From the NCBI RefSeq assembly GCF_900167415.1, contig NZ_FUWU01000008.1, positions 18,444-82,443 on the forward strand: a stretch of DNA of 64,000 bases. The letters run 5' to 3'. A program made the position numbers and the translations under genes. The DNA comes from Fibrobacter intestinalis (GTDB lineage: Bacteria; Fibrobacterota; Fibrobacteria; Fibrobacterales; Fibrobacteraceae). A model generated the notes under the pieces. That model saw only the letters and a program-made list of their open reading frames with translations. It was not told the origin of the DNA and did no database searches. This document shows, one piece after another, positions 1-9,129 of this stretch (position 1 is its first letter; every line of letters begins with the position of its first letter).

Positions 1-701
1 GCACTACCAGGATCTTGAGCAATCCCAATAACGGCTTCTTTGACTAAAGAAATTAATATTTCTTGCAATTGACCAACACCGCCAACTAAGTAAGCGGTCA
101 AAATAATTGGGATTAGTTTTGTATAATCCGAAATAGACTTTATTTTATCAAGCTCTCTAGAACCATTCAAGAGAACTTGATCAGCAAAACCCGAACCTTC
201 ATGAGGCGTATTGAAAAATATTACATTTTCAATTTCGCCTTTATATTTGCTGCTTTGAATATATTCACGAACTGCAAGACCTGCAACACCTTCCGAAATA
301 ATAACAAATTTAAAAGGGATTAAATCTGGATTTGTTTTTTTTAGGTCGGCTAATTTTTTGCCATTTTTTTTCAATGAAACGACCTTTGCATTCTTTGTAT
401 TTGCAAACCAGTTAATCGTTGCTTTATTAAATATGGAATTATCTCCAATAAATAGTTCATTCGCTGCTTCGGAAGGCGTGTTTGCCATGCTATATGAGTG
501 ACAATAGACATATGAATCATCTCCCATGGAAAGATTTTTCTTGATGCCGAGATTATCCCAAGTGACATCTGAAGTAGATGTACATAAGTCTGATGCATCC
601 AACATAATGAAAATTTTTGATGGATTTGGTTCGACAACCGATCCCAATGCAATGGATGTCATTATCAAAATTAGAATCAAAACAAATTTATGATTTTTCA
701 T
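1..701 (-). CDS. Secreted alpha/beta-hydrolase-like protein, C-terminus cut by window edge
   Basis: An open frame runs from an ATG at 701 off the left edge without a stop, giving 233 residues. The first 20 residues (a short basic start, then a run of Ile, Leu and Val) look like a signal peptide. Around residues 132-146 the sequence FVIISEGVAGLAVREYI resembles the nucleophile-elbow region of lipases (LVGHSMGGLVAREY), and FFNTPHEGSGFADQ at about 162 matches the strand and 'TPH.G' loop of PGAP1/lipase-like hydrolases. In that alignment the catalytic Ser position is Gly138, so the protein may not be an active esterase, or may use another residue. Function is not known. The assignment to the alpha/beta-hydrolase fold is an inference from these motifs only. 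Confidence 0.7.
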   Translation of the reverse strand, partial: MKNHKFVLILILIMTSIALGSVVEPNPSKIFIMLDASDLCTSTSDVTWDNLGIKKNLSMGDDSYVYCHSYSMANTPSEAANELFIGDNSIFNKATINWFANTKNAKVVSLKKNGKKLADLKKTNPDLIPFKFVIISEGVAGLAVREYIQSSKYKGEIENVIFFNTPHEGSGFADQVLLNGSRELDKIKSISDYTKLIPIILTAYLVGGVGQLQEILISLVKEAVIGIAQDPGS

Positions 702-827
702 TTTTTTATAAGTGTGTTTTTTTAGCGGCACAAATATAGAAAAAAGTTGTTTTTTTGAAAAATTTTGGCAGGCATTACACATATGCGTAATTTTTTTTAA
801 CGAATGTTTGAGCGGTTTATGAAAATC

Positions 828-862
828 AAAACACCCCGCCACTTTTTGAGTGACGGGGCGTT
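828..862 (-). terminator. Imperfect hairpin downstream of nifJ
   Basis: On the minus strand a GC-rich imperfect stem (CGCCCCGTCAC pairing with GTGGCGGGGTG, two mismatches) encloses a short A-rich loop. It is followed by a T-rich stretch starting TTTTGATTTT. It lies about 60 bases after the nifJ stop and is a plausible intrinsic terminator for that gene. Confidence 0.55.
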
Positions 863-919
863 TTCATCAGGTCAGGATCCTTCGCGACCAACGGTCGCTT
901 AGGATGACGCATCAACCGC

Positions 920-3900
920 TTACAGGCTGATCAACCCTTCCGTATCCTTAGACATTGCGTCATAGAAGGCATAACGTGCGTCCACTTCCTTCTGGAGATC
1001 TTCAGCGAGCTTCTGCGCGACTTCGGGTTTTGAACGGGTCAAAGCCTTGAAGCGGTTCTCGGTGTAGATGTATTCCTTCACCGGAATGGTCGGCTTCTTG
1101 GAATCGAGGATCAGCGGGGCCTTGCCTTCTGCGGCGAGTGCCGGGTTGTAACGCAAAAGCGTCCAGTAGCCGGAATCCACCGCCATCTTCTGGTGAGCGA
1201 GCTGGTTGTTCAAATCGAAACCATGGTTGATGCACGGACAATAGGCGATGATGAGCGAAGGACCGTCATGCGCTTCCGCTTCCTGGAAGACCTTCAGCGT
1301 CTGCGCATCGTTTGCACCGATGGCCACGCGACCCACATAAACGTTCTTGTAGCTCATTGCAATAAGCCCCAAGTCCTTTTTACCGGCGCGCTTTCCTGCA
1401 GCGGCAAAGAGGGCGACTGCGCCACGGTTTGTCGATTTGGATGCCTGTCCACCCGTATTGGAATACACTTCGGTGTCGAGCACGAGGATATTGACATTTT
1501 CTCCGGTTGCCATCACATGGTCGAGTCCACCGTAGCCGATATCATAAGCCCAGCCATCGCCTCCGATAATCCATACGGATTTTTTGACCAGATAGTCGGC
1601 GAATTCGTCCGCCAATGTTTTGGCATCGTCGCTGCCGATTTTCTGAAGTTCCGCCTTCAACTTGGCGACATTTTCACGCTGAGCCTGGATGCCGGCTTCG
1701 TCTTTTTGCTCCTGCGTTTTCAATGCGTTAACGAGGTCGGCAGGAAGCTTGTCTGCGAGGGAGTCCAAAAGATCCACCGCCTGTTTTGCATGCTTGGAAA
1801 CGCCGAGGCGCAAGCCTAAACCAAATTCGGCATTGTCTTCAAAGAGGCTGTTCGCCCAAGCAGGGCCGCGTCCGTCCTTGTTCTTTGCCCAAGGAGTCGT
1901 CGGGAGGTTGCCGCCGTAGATGGAAGAGCAGCCTGTCGCATTTGCGACGACCATGCGGTCACCGAAAAGCTGGCTTACCAAACGGACGTAAGGCGTTTCG
2001 CCGCAGCCCGCGCAAGAGCCGCTAAATTCAAAGAGCGGTTCCAGAAGCATCGCCTGCTTGACTAGGCTCTTATTGACCTGGGTGCGGTCAAATTCCGGGA
2101 GATCCACAAAGAAGTCCCAGCACTTGCCTTCCTGCACTTTAATGGGAGCCTGCGGAACCATATTGATGGCTTTCTTGGTTTCGTCGGTTTTGTCCTTGCC
2201 GATGCAAGCCTGCGTGCAAACGCCGCAGCCCGTACAGTCGTAACTGGAAACGGAAAGGGTGAACATCGGCTTTTCGGAACCCGCAAGCTTGTAGCCCTTT
2301 GCCGCCACGGATTTGAATCCTTCTGGCGCATTGGCGAGTGCGGATTCGTCCACAACTTTGATACGGATCGCTGCATGCGGGCAGACCATCGCACACTTGC
2401 CGCACTGTACACAGACGTCCGGATTCCAGCTAGGAATCGCCAAAGCGAGGTCGCGCTTTTCATATTTGGTCGTGCCCGTCGGGAACACGCCATCCACCGG
2501 CATTTTCGAGACGGGCAGTTTTTCGCCGTTGCCGCGGATGATTTCCGCAGTGACTTCGTTCACGAACTGCGGGGCGTCGCCGTGAATGGCTTCGCGGAAC
2601 TCCGTTTTGCTCGTTACCGCATTCGGCACTTTGACTTCGTGGAGGTTCGCGAGAGAGGCGTCGATTGCGTCCCAGTTTTTCTGAACGACTTCCATGCCTT
2701 TCTTGGCATAGGTTTTTTCCGCATACTTCTTGATGTATTTGATGGCGGTATCTGCATCCAAAACGTTGCCGAGCTTGCTGAAGAAGCAAGTCTGCATGAC
2801 GGTATTGATCCGGCGTCCCATTCCCGTTTTCGCAGCGACGGCATAGGCATCAATGACATACACCTTGAGATGCTTGGCAATAATCGCTTCTTGTACGGGG
2901 CGAGGGAAAGTGTCCCACACGGTTTCAGCAGAATGCGGCGTGTTCACGAGGAATGTCGCCCCATCCTTCGCATATTTCAGCATATCGACCGATTCCAAAT
3001 GCGGCGTGTGATGGCAAGCCACAAAGTCCGCCTGATTTTCTTCAATGAGATAAGGCGCGTCGATAATGGACTTTCCAAAACGCAAGTGCGAAGTCGTCAT
3101 GGAGCCGGACTTTTTGGAGTCGTAAACGAAATAGCCCTGAGCATAATTGTCGGTTTCGTTGCCGATAATTTTGATGGAGTTCTTGTTGGCGCCGACAGTG
3201 CCATCGGAACCCAGACCGAAGAACATCGCCTGGAAGAAGTCGCTTTCGAGCTTGAAATTCGGATCGACATCCAAACTGGTGTGGCAAACGTCATCGTTGA
3301 TGCCCACCGTGAAGCGGGTTTTCGGGGAAGCCTTGGCGAGTTCGTCAAAAATCGCTTTGACCATCGCCGGCGTAAATTCCTTGGAAGAAAGGCCGTAACG
3401 CCCGCCGATAATCGACGGAAGCGCAATTTCGCCTTTCATCGCTGCACCGGAAATCGCCGTGATCACATCTTCGAGAAGCGGCTCGCCTGCGGAACCCGGT
3501 TCCTTGGAACGGTCGAGGACGGCAATTTTCTTTGCGGTTTTAGGCAGAGCGGCGACAAGCTGTTCCGAGGGGAACGGACGATACAGGCGCACAATCAGCA
3601 CGCCGAGCTTTTCACCCTTCTTATTCAGATAGGCGACCGTATCCTTGATGGTGGAAGCGGCCGAGCCCATCACGACGATGACGCGTTCCGCATCGGCGGC
3701 CCCGACATAATCCACCAGATGATACTGGCGACCGGTAAAGCTCGCCACTTTGTCCATATATTTTTGGACGATTGCCGGATACGCTTCGTAATATTTATTG
3801 ACCGTTTCGCGACCCTGGAAATAGACGTCCGGGTTCTGGGCTGTTCCGCGCATGGTCGGACGATCCGGAGTCAGCGCGCGTTCGCGGCAAGCCTTGACAT

Positions 3901-4495
3901 ATTTTTCATCAATGACCTGACGAATGACGCCGTCTTCGAGAGATTCGATTTTCATCACTTCGTGCGAAGTACGGAAACCGTCAAAGAAATGCATCGTCGG
4001 GATTCTGCCTTCCAGAGTGGAAGCGTGGGCGACGAGCGCCAAGTCCTGGCATTCCTGTACGGAAGAAGAGCTCAGCATGGCAAAGCCCGTCTGGCGGCAG
4101 GCCATCACGTCGGAATGGTCGCCAAAAATAGAAAGGCCCTGCGCGGCAAGCGAGCGGGCTGTTACATGGAAAACCGTCGGGGTGAGTTCACCCGCAATCT
4201 TGTACATATTCGGAATCATCAGGAGAAGGCCCTGAGATGCCGTAAAGGTGGTCGTCAAAGCTCCCGCCTGAAGTGCTCCGTGCACCGTTCCTGCGGCACC
4301 GCCTTCGGACTGCATTTCAAACACGCGGGGAACTTGGCCCCAGATATTCTTTTTACCTGCCGCACTCCAGTTGTCCGCATGCTCGGCCATCGGGCTAGAC
4401 GGGGTAATCGGATAGATAGCGGCGACTTCGCTTACTTGAAAAGCTACGTTGGCGGTGGCTTCGTTACCGTCAACGGCAATCATCTTTTTTGCCAT
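920..4495 (-). CDS. nifJ: Pyruvate:ferredoxin (flavodoxin) oxidoreductase
   Basis: This is a full-length single-chain PFOR of about 1191 residues. It oxidises pyruvate and CoA to acetyl-CoA and CO2 and passes electrons to ferredoxin or flavodoxin in the cytoplasm. The N-terminal domain I starts with YPITPSSPMAEHAD. Two 4Fe-4S clusters are visible as CVQCGKCAMVCP and CTGCGVCTQAC. The C-terminal thiamine pyrophosphate domain carries GSCAGCGETPY, ATGCSSIYGGNLPTTPW and GGDGWAYDIGYGG. I chose the ATG at 4495 (MAKKMIAVDG) because GGAG lies 12 bases upstream and family members start here. The frame could be extended upstream to 4531, but that part has no similarity to the family. It appears monocistronic. 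It is a likely source of the reduced ferredoxin that the complex I encoded nearby could use. Confidence 0.97.
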   Translation of the reverse strand: MAKKMIAVDGNEATANVAFQVSEVAAIYPITPSSPMAEHADNWSAAGKKNIWGQVPRVFEMQSEGGAAGTVHGALQAGALTTTFTASQGLLLMIPNMYKIAGELTPTVFHVTARSLAAQGLSIFGDHSDVMACRQTGFAMLSSSSVQECQDLALVAHASTLEGRIPTMHFFDGFRTSHEVMKIESLEDGVIRQVIDEKYVKACRERALTPDRPTMRGTAQNPDVYFQGRETVNKYYEAYPAIVQKYMDKVASFTGRQYHLVDYVGAADAERVIVVMGSAASTIKDTVAYLNKKGEKLGVLIVRLYRPFPSEQLVAALPKTAKKIAVLDRSKEPGSAGEPLLEDVITAISGAAMKGEIALPSIIGGRYGLSSKEFTPAMVKAIFDELAKASPKTRFTVGINDDVCHTSLDVDPNFKLESDFFQAMFFGLGSDGTVGANKNSIKIIGNETDNYAQGYFVYDSKKSGSMTTSHLRFGKSIIDAPYLIEENQADFVACHHTPHLESVDMLKYAKDGATFLVNTPHSAETVWDTFPRPVQEAIIAKHLKVYVIDAYAVAAKTGMGRRINTVMQTCFFSKLGNVLDADTAIKYIKKYAEKTYAKKGMEVVQKNWDAIDASLANLHEVKVPNAVTSKTEFREAIHGDAPQFVNEVTAEIIRGNGEKLPVSKMPVDGVFPTGTTKYEKRDLALAIPSWNPDVCVQCGKCAMVCPHAAIRIKVVDESALANAPEGFKSVAAKGYKLAGSEKPMFTLSVSSYDCTGCGVCTQACIGKDKTDETKKAINMVPQAPIKVQEGKCWDFFVDLPEFDRTQVNKSLVKQAMLLEPLFEFSGSCAGCGETPYVRLVSQLFGDRMVVANATGCSSIYGGNLPTTPWAKNKDGRGPAWANSLFEDNAEFGLGLRLGVSKHAKQAVDLLDSLADKLPADLVNALKTQEQKDEAGIQAQRENVAKLKAELQKIGSDDAKTLADEFADYLVKKSVWIIGGDGWAYDIGYGGLDHVMATGENVNILVLDTEVYSNTGGQASKSTNRGAVALFAAAGKRAGKKDLGLIAMSYKNVYVGRVAIGANDAQTLKVFQEAEAHDGPSLIIAYCPCINHGFDLNNQLAHQKMAVDSGYWTLLRYNPALAAEGKAPLILDSKKPTIPVKEYIYTENRFKALTRSKPEVAQKLAEDLQKEVDARYAFYDAMSKDTEGLISL

Positions 4496-4726
4496 AGGTA
4501 GGATACTCCAAAAATTAAGTAAACATCTCAACGCATCGTTTTCGAGATATTCTGGGCATAAAACTACATTTTATTCGACGCTAAATGCGGGAAAAAATCA
4601 AAAAAAAGGATAAAAGAACTTTTCCTGCGACTTGGATAGCTGACAAAAACGGCAAGAAAAGAGGTGAAACCGCCCAAAGCAAAGCACTTGCTGTTTTAAA
4701 AAGCCCATATTAAATCCGGATTTTAT

Positions 4727-4732
4727 TATATT
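4727..4732 (+). promoter_or_regulatory. Candidate -10 element TATATT for the downstream gene pair
   Basis: TATATT sits 22 bases before the ATG at 4755, leaving room for a start of transcription near 4739 and the GGAG ribosome-binding site at 4741. The same hexamer recurs upstream of several other genes in the window. No clear -35 element was found. Confidence 0.35.
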
Positions 4733-4754
4733 GGCAAAACGGAGAACAACAAAA

Positions 4755-5084
4755 ATGAAGGATTTTGCAAGAGAATACCACGCCAAACACCTGGGCAACT
4801 GCGCAATGTCCGTTGCCGCCGCCTGGCTGAACGCCCATGAAAGCGACCCTTCCGAAGTCGAAAAATTTAAAACCTGCGGTGCGGGGCGTGCTCCCGACGG
4901 CCTGTGCGGAGCACTTTACGCCGCCACGCAATTCATGCCCGAAAAAAAGGATGCCATTGTTCAGGAATTCAGCCGGGTTGCCCAAGGAACTCTTTGCAAG
5001 GAGATTCGCAGCAAGACCAATATGACCTGCAATGACCGGGTCGCCCTTGCCGCCGAAATCCTTTCGCATCTCGAAGAAAAATAA
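4755..5084 (+). CDS. C_GCAxxG_C_C family protein
   Basis: This small 109-residue cytoplasmic protein has the cysteine spacing of the C_GCAxxG_C_C family (Pfam PF09719): an N-terminal NCAMSV, a central CGAGRAPDGLCGAL, and two later Cys in TLCKE and MTCND. The family is thought to be redox-related or metal-binding, but no function is established. I chose the ATG at 4755 because GGAG lies 10 bases upstream; a TTG at 4731 in the same frame is less likely. The downstream TatD frame overlaps its 3' end, which suggests coupled expression. Confidence 0.8.
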   Translation: MKDFAREYHAKHLGNCAMSVAAAWLNAHESDPSEVEKFKTCGAGRAPDGLCGALYAATQFMPEKKDAIVQEFSRVAQGTLCKEIRSKTNMTCNDRVALAAEILSHLEEK

Positions 5085-5805
5085 CCTGTTCGATTTGCTC
5101 GATTTTCACATTCACATCGCGCGACTTCCCCGCCCGGAAGAAATTTCCCGAGCGCTCGTCCGTCGTGGCTATAAGGCTGTTCTTGTCGCCTGCGAGCCCT
5201 GGGAATGGGAAAGAATCGAAGCGTTGCTTCCTCTATGGAAAGATTCGGCGATTCCCTGTTTTGGCATACACCCGATGATCGCTGCGAATTTGAATCGGGA
5301 AGAACTTGCCGCCTTGCGCTCCCTGCTGCACAAATACCCGCAGGCCTTTGTCGGGGAATGCGGACTGGACAAGCGTTTCCCCGGCTATGCGCCCGGAGAA
5401 ATCCAAGAAAGCGTATTTCAAACCCAAGCGGAAATGGCTCTGGAAATGCAACGCCCGCTGATGCTCCACTCGGTCGGCGATTCGCGTCGCCTTTTGAAAA
5501 TTCTCGAAGGAGCTGGATTTTCGCCAACTTGCGGACAGCCGATTTTTCACCGATTTTCTGGCGATGCGGAAATCGTCAAACGGGCGCTGGCGTTGAATGC
5601 GCTATTTTCCTTGCATTTAGACAGTTTTCGCAAAAAATCCTTTTGTCGCGCGCTCCCGCTCATCCCGGCAGAGAGAATCCGCTTTGAAACCGACGCCGAC
5701 GAAAGTTTTTTGATGCCCAGCCCCGAAGCCCTGGAAAGCAACTTGCAGGAATGCGTTCGGCGTTTTGAATGGCTAAAAATGGAACGAGATTCCGAAAACC
5801 TCTGA
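5032..5805 (+). CDS. TatD-family metal-dependent hydrolase
   Basis: This is a TIM-barrel amidohydrolase of the TatD family, whose members have DNase or hydrolase activity in the cytoplasm. All the expected metal ligands are visible: DFHIH near the N-terminus, the Glu of VGECGLDKRF, LHSVGDS, FHRFSG and the Asp of ETDADES. The start is uncertain. The ATG at 5032 gives 257 residues but overlaps the upstream gene by 53 bases and adds about 20 residues before the metal motif. A TTG at 5095 would give MLDFHIH, much closer to the usual family start, though with a weak ribosome-binding site. The rest of the frame is intact. Confidence 0.85.
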   Translation: MTGSPLPPKSFRISKKNNLFDLLDFHIHIARLPRPEEISRALVRRGYKAVLVACEPWEWERIEALLPLWKDSAIPCFGIHPMIAANLNREELAALRSLLHKYPQAFVGECGLDKRFPGYAPGEIQESVFQTQAEMALEMQRPLMLHSVGDSRRLLKILEGAGFSPTCGQPIFHRFSGDAEIVKRALALNALFSLHLDSFRKKSFCRALPLIPAERIRFETDADESFLMPSPEALESNLQECVRRFEWLKMERDSENL

Positions 5806-6001
5806 ATTCGTTTAGATATTCGCGAAATTTGCCTCTTTTTAATTTCGGCAACGCTGAAAAACTTTTCTTCTTCTGTTTTGGCGATGAAAAGCGCTTTTAA
5901 AGCAAACGCTCCTCCGAACGAATTAAACGCAAAGACAAAATTGTACCGCCAAAATTCACGAAATTTGGGCTTTTTCGCTGTTTTTTTGATAGATTTAGGG
6001 T

Positions 6002-8149
6002 ATGCCAACGGAAATTTTGCAACCGACACAAGAACATATTATTCATGTGCTGATGAAAAAGAACCCCGCCCTTGACGAGGGAATGCTTCGGAATGCCGTA
6101 GCGTTTATATCCGATGCGCACAAGGGACAATTTCGCAAAAGTGGAATGCCCTACACGGAACATCCCTACGAAGTCGCCAAAATCATAGCCGAAATGAAAC
6201 TCGACACCTCTTCGGTACTTGCGGGATTATTGCACGATGTCGTCGAAGACACTCCGCACACTCTTGAAGAAATCAAATCCCGATTTGGCGAAGACGCCGC
6301 CTTTATGGTAGATGCCGTAACAAAAATTTCCGCCGTGCAAAAGCAGGGAAATAAAATCGAGCAGAAGGCGGAAACCTATCGCAAATTCATCAGCGCGATG
6401 GCAAAGGACCCGCGGGTCATCATGATTAAAATTGCGGACCGCCTGCACAATATGCGGACCCTGCAATACATGAAACCCGAGAAGCGCAAAATTATCGCTC
6501 AGGAAACCCTCGACATCTACACGCCGCTCACCCACCGTTTTGGACTTTACCAGTTCAAATCCGAATTGGAAGATCTGGCTTTTAAATACCTGAATCCGGT
6601 CGAATACAAGCGGGTCGTCGATCACCTTCTTTCTACAAAGGAAGAGCGCGAACGCTATATCAAATCGGTGGTGGGCCCGCTCCAGATCAAAATGGCGTTG
6701 GAAGATTTTGACTGCGTTATCCAAGGGCGCACCAAGAACATCTACAGCATCTACGGGAAAACCCTGAGCCGCAACTGCTCGCTGGATGAAATTTTTGACA
6801 TTTTCTCCATTCGCATTATTGTAGAAACCATTCCCGAATGCTACCAGGCACTCGGTTACGTGCACAATCTCTGGACGCCCCTGCAAGGGCTTTTCAAGGA
6901 CTACATCGCAACGCCGAAACCGAATCTTTACCAGAGTATTCATACGACGGTCATCGGGCCGGAAAATAAAATGGTCGAAGTGCAAATCCGCACGAAGGAC
7001 ATGGACTTGACCGCTGAAAAGGGCTTTGCGGCGCATTGGGCTTACAAGCTCGAGACGCAGAGAAGCGGTGAAGAGCTCGAATGGATCGACCGTCTTGCCA
7101 AATTACAGGCGGAAATTCCGGATTCCGTGGAATATCTGAACTTTTTGCGCGTCGATTTGAAAAACGAAGGCGTTACCGTATTCACTCCGAAAGGCGACTC
7201 CATTGAACTTCCTGAAGGGAGTACGATTCTCGACTTTGCCTTTGCCGTTCACACGGAACTCGGTTTGCATTGCGTGGGTGCGCGCATCAACAACGACGTG
7301 ATTAGTGCGACGAAAGTCGTCCCCAACGGCGCCACCATTCAAATACTCATCAACCATAACCAGAGCCCGAGCCCGGAATGGCTAGAAATCGTCCGCACCG
7401 AAAAGGCGAAGCAGGAACTCCGCCGCTGGATGCGCACAAGCATTGCCAAGGAAGCGCAAACCCTCGGCAAGGAGCTGTGGCAACGGGAATTGCGGGTTTT
7501 CAAAATCCAGAAGCACGAAGAACAGCCGAAACCCGAAGAAATCTGCGAATTTTTCAAAGTAAAGAATATCGAGGAATTTTATGACAGGCTTGGACTCGGC
7601 AATATGGAACTTTCCGAGCTTGCCCGCTTCATTCAAAAAATCCACCCGGAAAAATTCCAGGAAGCCGATCCGGAATCGCCCGTGAAACTTTTCGTGACCA
7701 ACCAGGCGGATGAATCCCAGCTGCCCGTGGAAGTCGGCAATGAATCGAGCCTTCTTATCCACTTTGCCAGTTGCTGTTCCCCGATTCCCGGAGAGCCGAT
7801 TGTCGGAGCGCTGATGCCGAAACACGGCATTGAAGTCCACCGTAAAGACTGCACGCGTCTTTTGAACATCCCCGAAACCCGCCGGATTTCCATGGAATGG
7901 AACAGCGATTCCAAAAAGGAGTTTTCTGTGCATTTAAAAGTGGACACCGACGACCGCAAGGGCATTACCGCCGAAATTTTGGACGAAATGAACAAGGCGA
8001 AGGTTTTTATTGAGCGGATGAGCGTCGTTTCTGCCAAAAAGGCAGGACGGATTCGTCTTGTTTTCCGCATTGCCCGCCGGGACATTTTGGAACGCCTGAT
8101 GGAATCCCTCCGCAAAATTTCAGGAGTTCGCGAGGTAACACGCCTATGA
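6002..8149 (+). CDS. rel: Bifunctional (p)ppGpp synthetase/hydrolase, RelA/SpoT family
   Basis: This 715-residue Rel protein controls the stringent response by making and degrading (p)ppGpp. The domain order is complete. The N-terminal HD hydrolase keeps HPYEVA, LLHDVVED and DRLHNMRTL, so hydrolysis should be active. The synthetase has GRTKNIYSIYGK, DIFSIRII, KDYIATPKPNLYQSIHT and the Glu/Gln of VEVQIRT. A TGS domain begins VTVFTPKGDSIELPEGS. A zinc-finger-like region carries FASCCSPIPGEPI, and a C-terminal ACT domain starts near DRKGITAEIL. The usual Gly of NGYQS is Leu, a change I associate with other phyla too. The ATG at 6002 lies six bases after TAGATT, with only TAGGG as a possible ribosome-binding site. 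The stop overlaps the next start by four bases (ATGA). Confidence 0.96.
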   Translation: MPTEILQPTQEHIIHVLMKKNPALDEGMLRNAVAFISDAHKGQFRKSGMPYTEHPYEVAKIIAEMKLDTSSVLAGLLHDVVEDTPHTLEEIKSRFGEDAAFMVDAVTKISAVQKQGNKIEQKAETYRKFISAMAKDPRVIMIKIADRLHNMRTLQYMKPEKRKIIAQETLDIYTPLTHRFGLYQFKSELEDLAFKYLNPVEYKRVVDHLLSTKEERERYIKSVVGPLQIKMALEDFDCVIQGRTKNIYSIYGKTLSRNCSLDEIFDIFSIRIIVETIPECYQALGYVHNLWTPLQGLFKDYIATPKPNLYQSIHTTVIGPENKMVEVQIRTKDMDLTAEKGFAAHWAYKLETQRSGEELEWIDRLAKLQAEIPDSVEYLNFLRVDLKNEGVTVFTPKGDSIELPEGSTILDFAFAVHTELGLHCVGARINNDVISATKVVPNGATIQILINHNQSPSPEWLEIVRTEKAKQELRRWMRTSIAKEAQTLGKELWQRELRVFKIQKHEEQPKPEEICEFFKVKNIEEFYDRLGLGNMELSELARFIQKIHPEKFQEADPESPVKLFVTNQADESQLPVEVGNESSLLIHFASCCSPIPGEPIVGALMPKHGIEVHRKDCTRLLNIPETRRISMEWNSDSKKEFSVHLKVDTDDRKGITAEILDEMNKAKVFIERMSVVSAKKAGRIRLVFRIARRDILERLMESLRKISGVREVTRL

Positions 8150-8730
8150 TGACACTCACCCATCCCGTTGAAGACCAGACCGTCCGCAATCGGGCGTTCA
8201 ACTGCCGAATGCGCAACCGCCGATACGAGGAAGTTTTTTACGCTTTCTGCGCGCTCTCCCCTTTGATGACGCAGACCAATGTGAGCGATCGACGCGAATG
8301 GTTTGCCGCCATCGGTGAAAAAATCGCCGTTTGTGAAACGACGCTCGAAGCCTGTCTGGAATATGCGCAGGCTTCCGTCTTTTTTGGCAAGCTTGAAAAA
8401 ATCGGGCACTACTCCTCGGAAAATCCCCGCGGCATTTTGCAAGAAGAGCTGCTGCTCGTGTATTTTTTGAGCGAACTGCAATCGACAACCCGCTATCTGC
8501 TTTCGCGCATTGAAATGGACAAGGAATTGCAGAATATGGATTCTAAAATGGAAGCCAACAAAAACGGTGCCTACGTTTTCGGATTCATTTCCAATATGCA
8601 TAAAAATCTGAACGCCTTGAACCTCGCGACGGAAAAGGAATTTCGCGATTTGCACTCGCACATTAAAACGCGTTTTGAAATCGGGAACGAACTTTTCGGC
8701 GTTTTGCAAGAAGTGCAGCATTTCTATTAA
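8146..8730 (+). CDS. Unknown protein between rel and nuoA
   Basis: I do not recognise this 194-residue protein. It is predicted to be soluble and mostly helical, with no signal peptide and no obvious metal motif. The N-terminal third is rich in Arg (NRAFNCRMRNRRYEE). The C-terminal half contains a heptad-like stretch with many Glu, Lys and Leu that could form a coiled coil. Its start overlaps the rel stop as ATGA and its stop is 12 bases before nuoA, so it is very likely co-transcribed with both. The context suggests a link to rel or to respiratory complex expression, but nothing in the sequence shows which. Confidence 0.75.
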   Translation: MMTLTHPVEDQTVRNRAFNCRMRNRRYEEVFYAFCALSPLMTQTNVSDRREWFAAIGEKIAVCETTLEACLEYAQASVFFGKLEKIGHYSSENPRGILQEELLLVYFLSELQSTTRYLLSRIEMDKELQNMDSKMEANKNGAYVFGFISNMHKNLNALNLATEKEFRDLHSHIKTRFEIGNELFGVLQEVQHFY

Positions 8731-8742
8731 TCGAAGGTGATT

Positions 8743-9129
8743 ATGCAGCTTTCCGAATACTTTATCCTCATTTTCTTCCTTTTTCTAGGAATTGTCGTCG
8801 CCGGTGGAGCCGTCATTTTCGGCAAGATTCTAGGGCCGAAATCCAAGGAAACCAAAAATAAATTTGCGCCTTATGAATGCGGAATGCAAACCGTCGGGAA
8901 CGCGCGAATCCAATTCAAAGTCGGCTACTATCTTTTTGCGCTCCTGTTTTTGATTTTCGATATCGAAGCGCTTTTTCTGTTTCCCGTTCTTGTCCACTTC
9001 AAGGCGATTGTCGGCGGGGAAACCATCCTTTCGCCTGTCATCGTCGCCATCGACCTCGTCGTATTTTTGGCGATACTCGTCTGCGGACTTGCCTACGCTT
9101 GGAATAAAGGAATCCTCAAATGGGAATAA
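8743..9129 (+). CDS. nuoA: NADH-quinone oxidoreductase subunit A
   Basis: This is the small three-helix membrane subunit A of respiratory complex I. It shows KFAPYECGMQTVGNARIQF, which fits the family loop with its Cys, followed by the FLIFDIEALFLFP helix. The ATG at 8743 is preferred over an in-frame GTG at 8737 because GAAGG immediately precedes it at a suitable distance. It is the first gene of the nuo series and overlaps the nuoBC start by ten bases. Confidence 0.95.
   Translation: MQLSEYFILIFFLFLGIVVAGGAVIFGKILGPKSKETKNKFAPYECGMQTVGNARIQFKVGYYLFALLFLIFDIEALFLFPVLVHFKAIVGGETILSPVIVAIDLVVFLAILVCGLAYAWNKGILKWE

Noticed and set aside
2375..4501. Long open frame of 708 codons on the plus strand opposite nifJ
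   Set aside because: It is the antisense shadow of a clearly identified gene, rich in Arg, His and Phe as expected for such frames, and has no ribosome-binding site or family motif.
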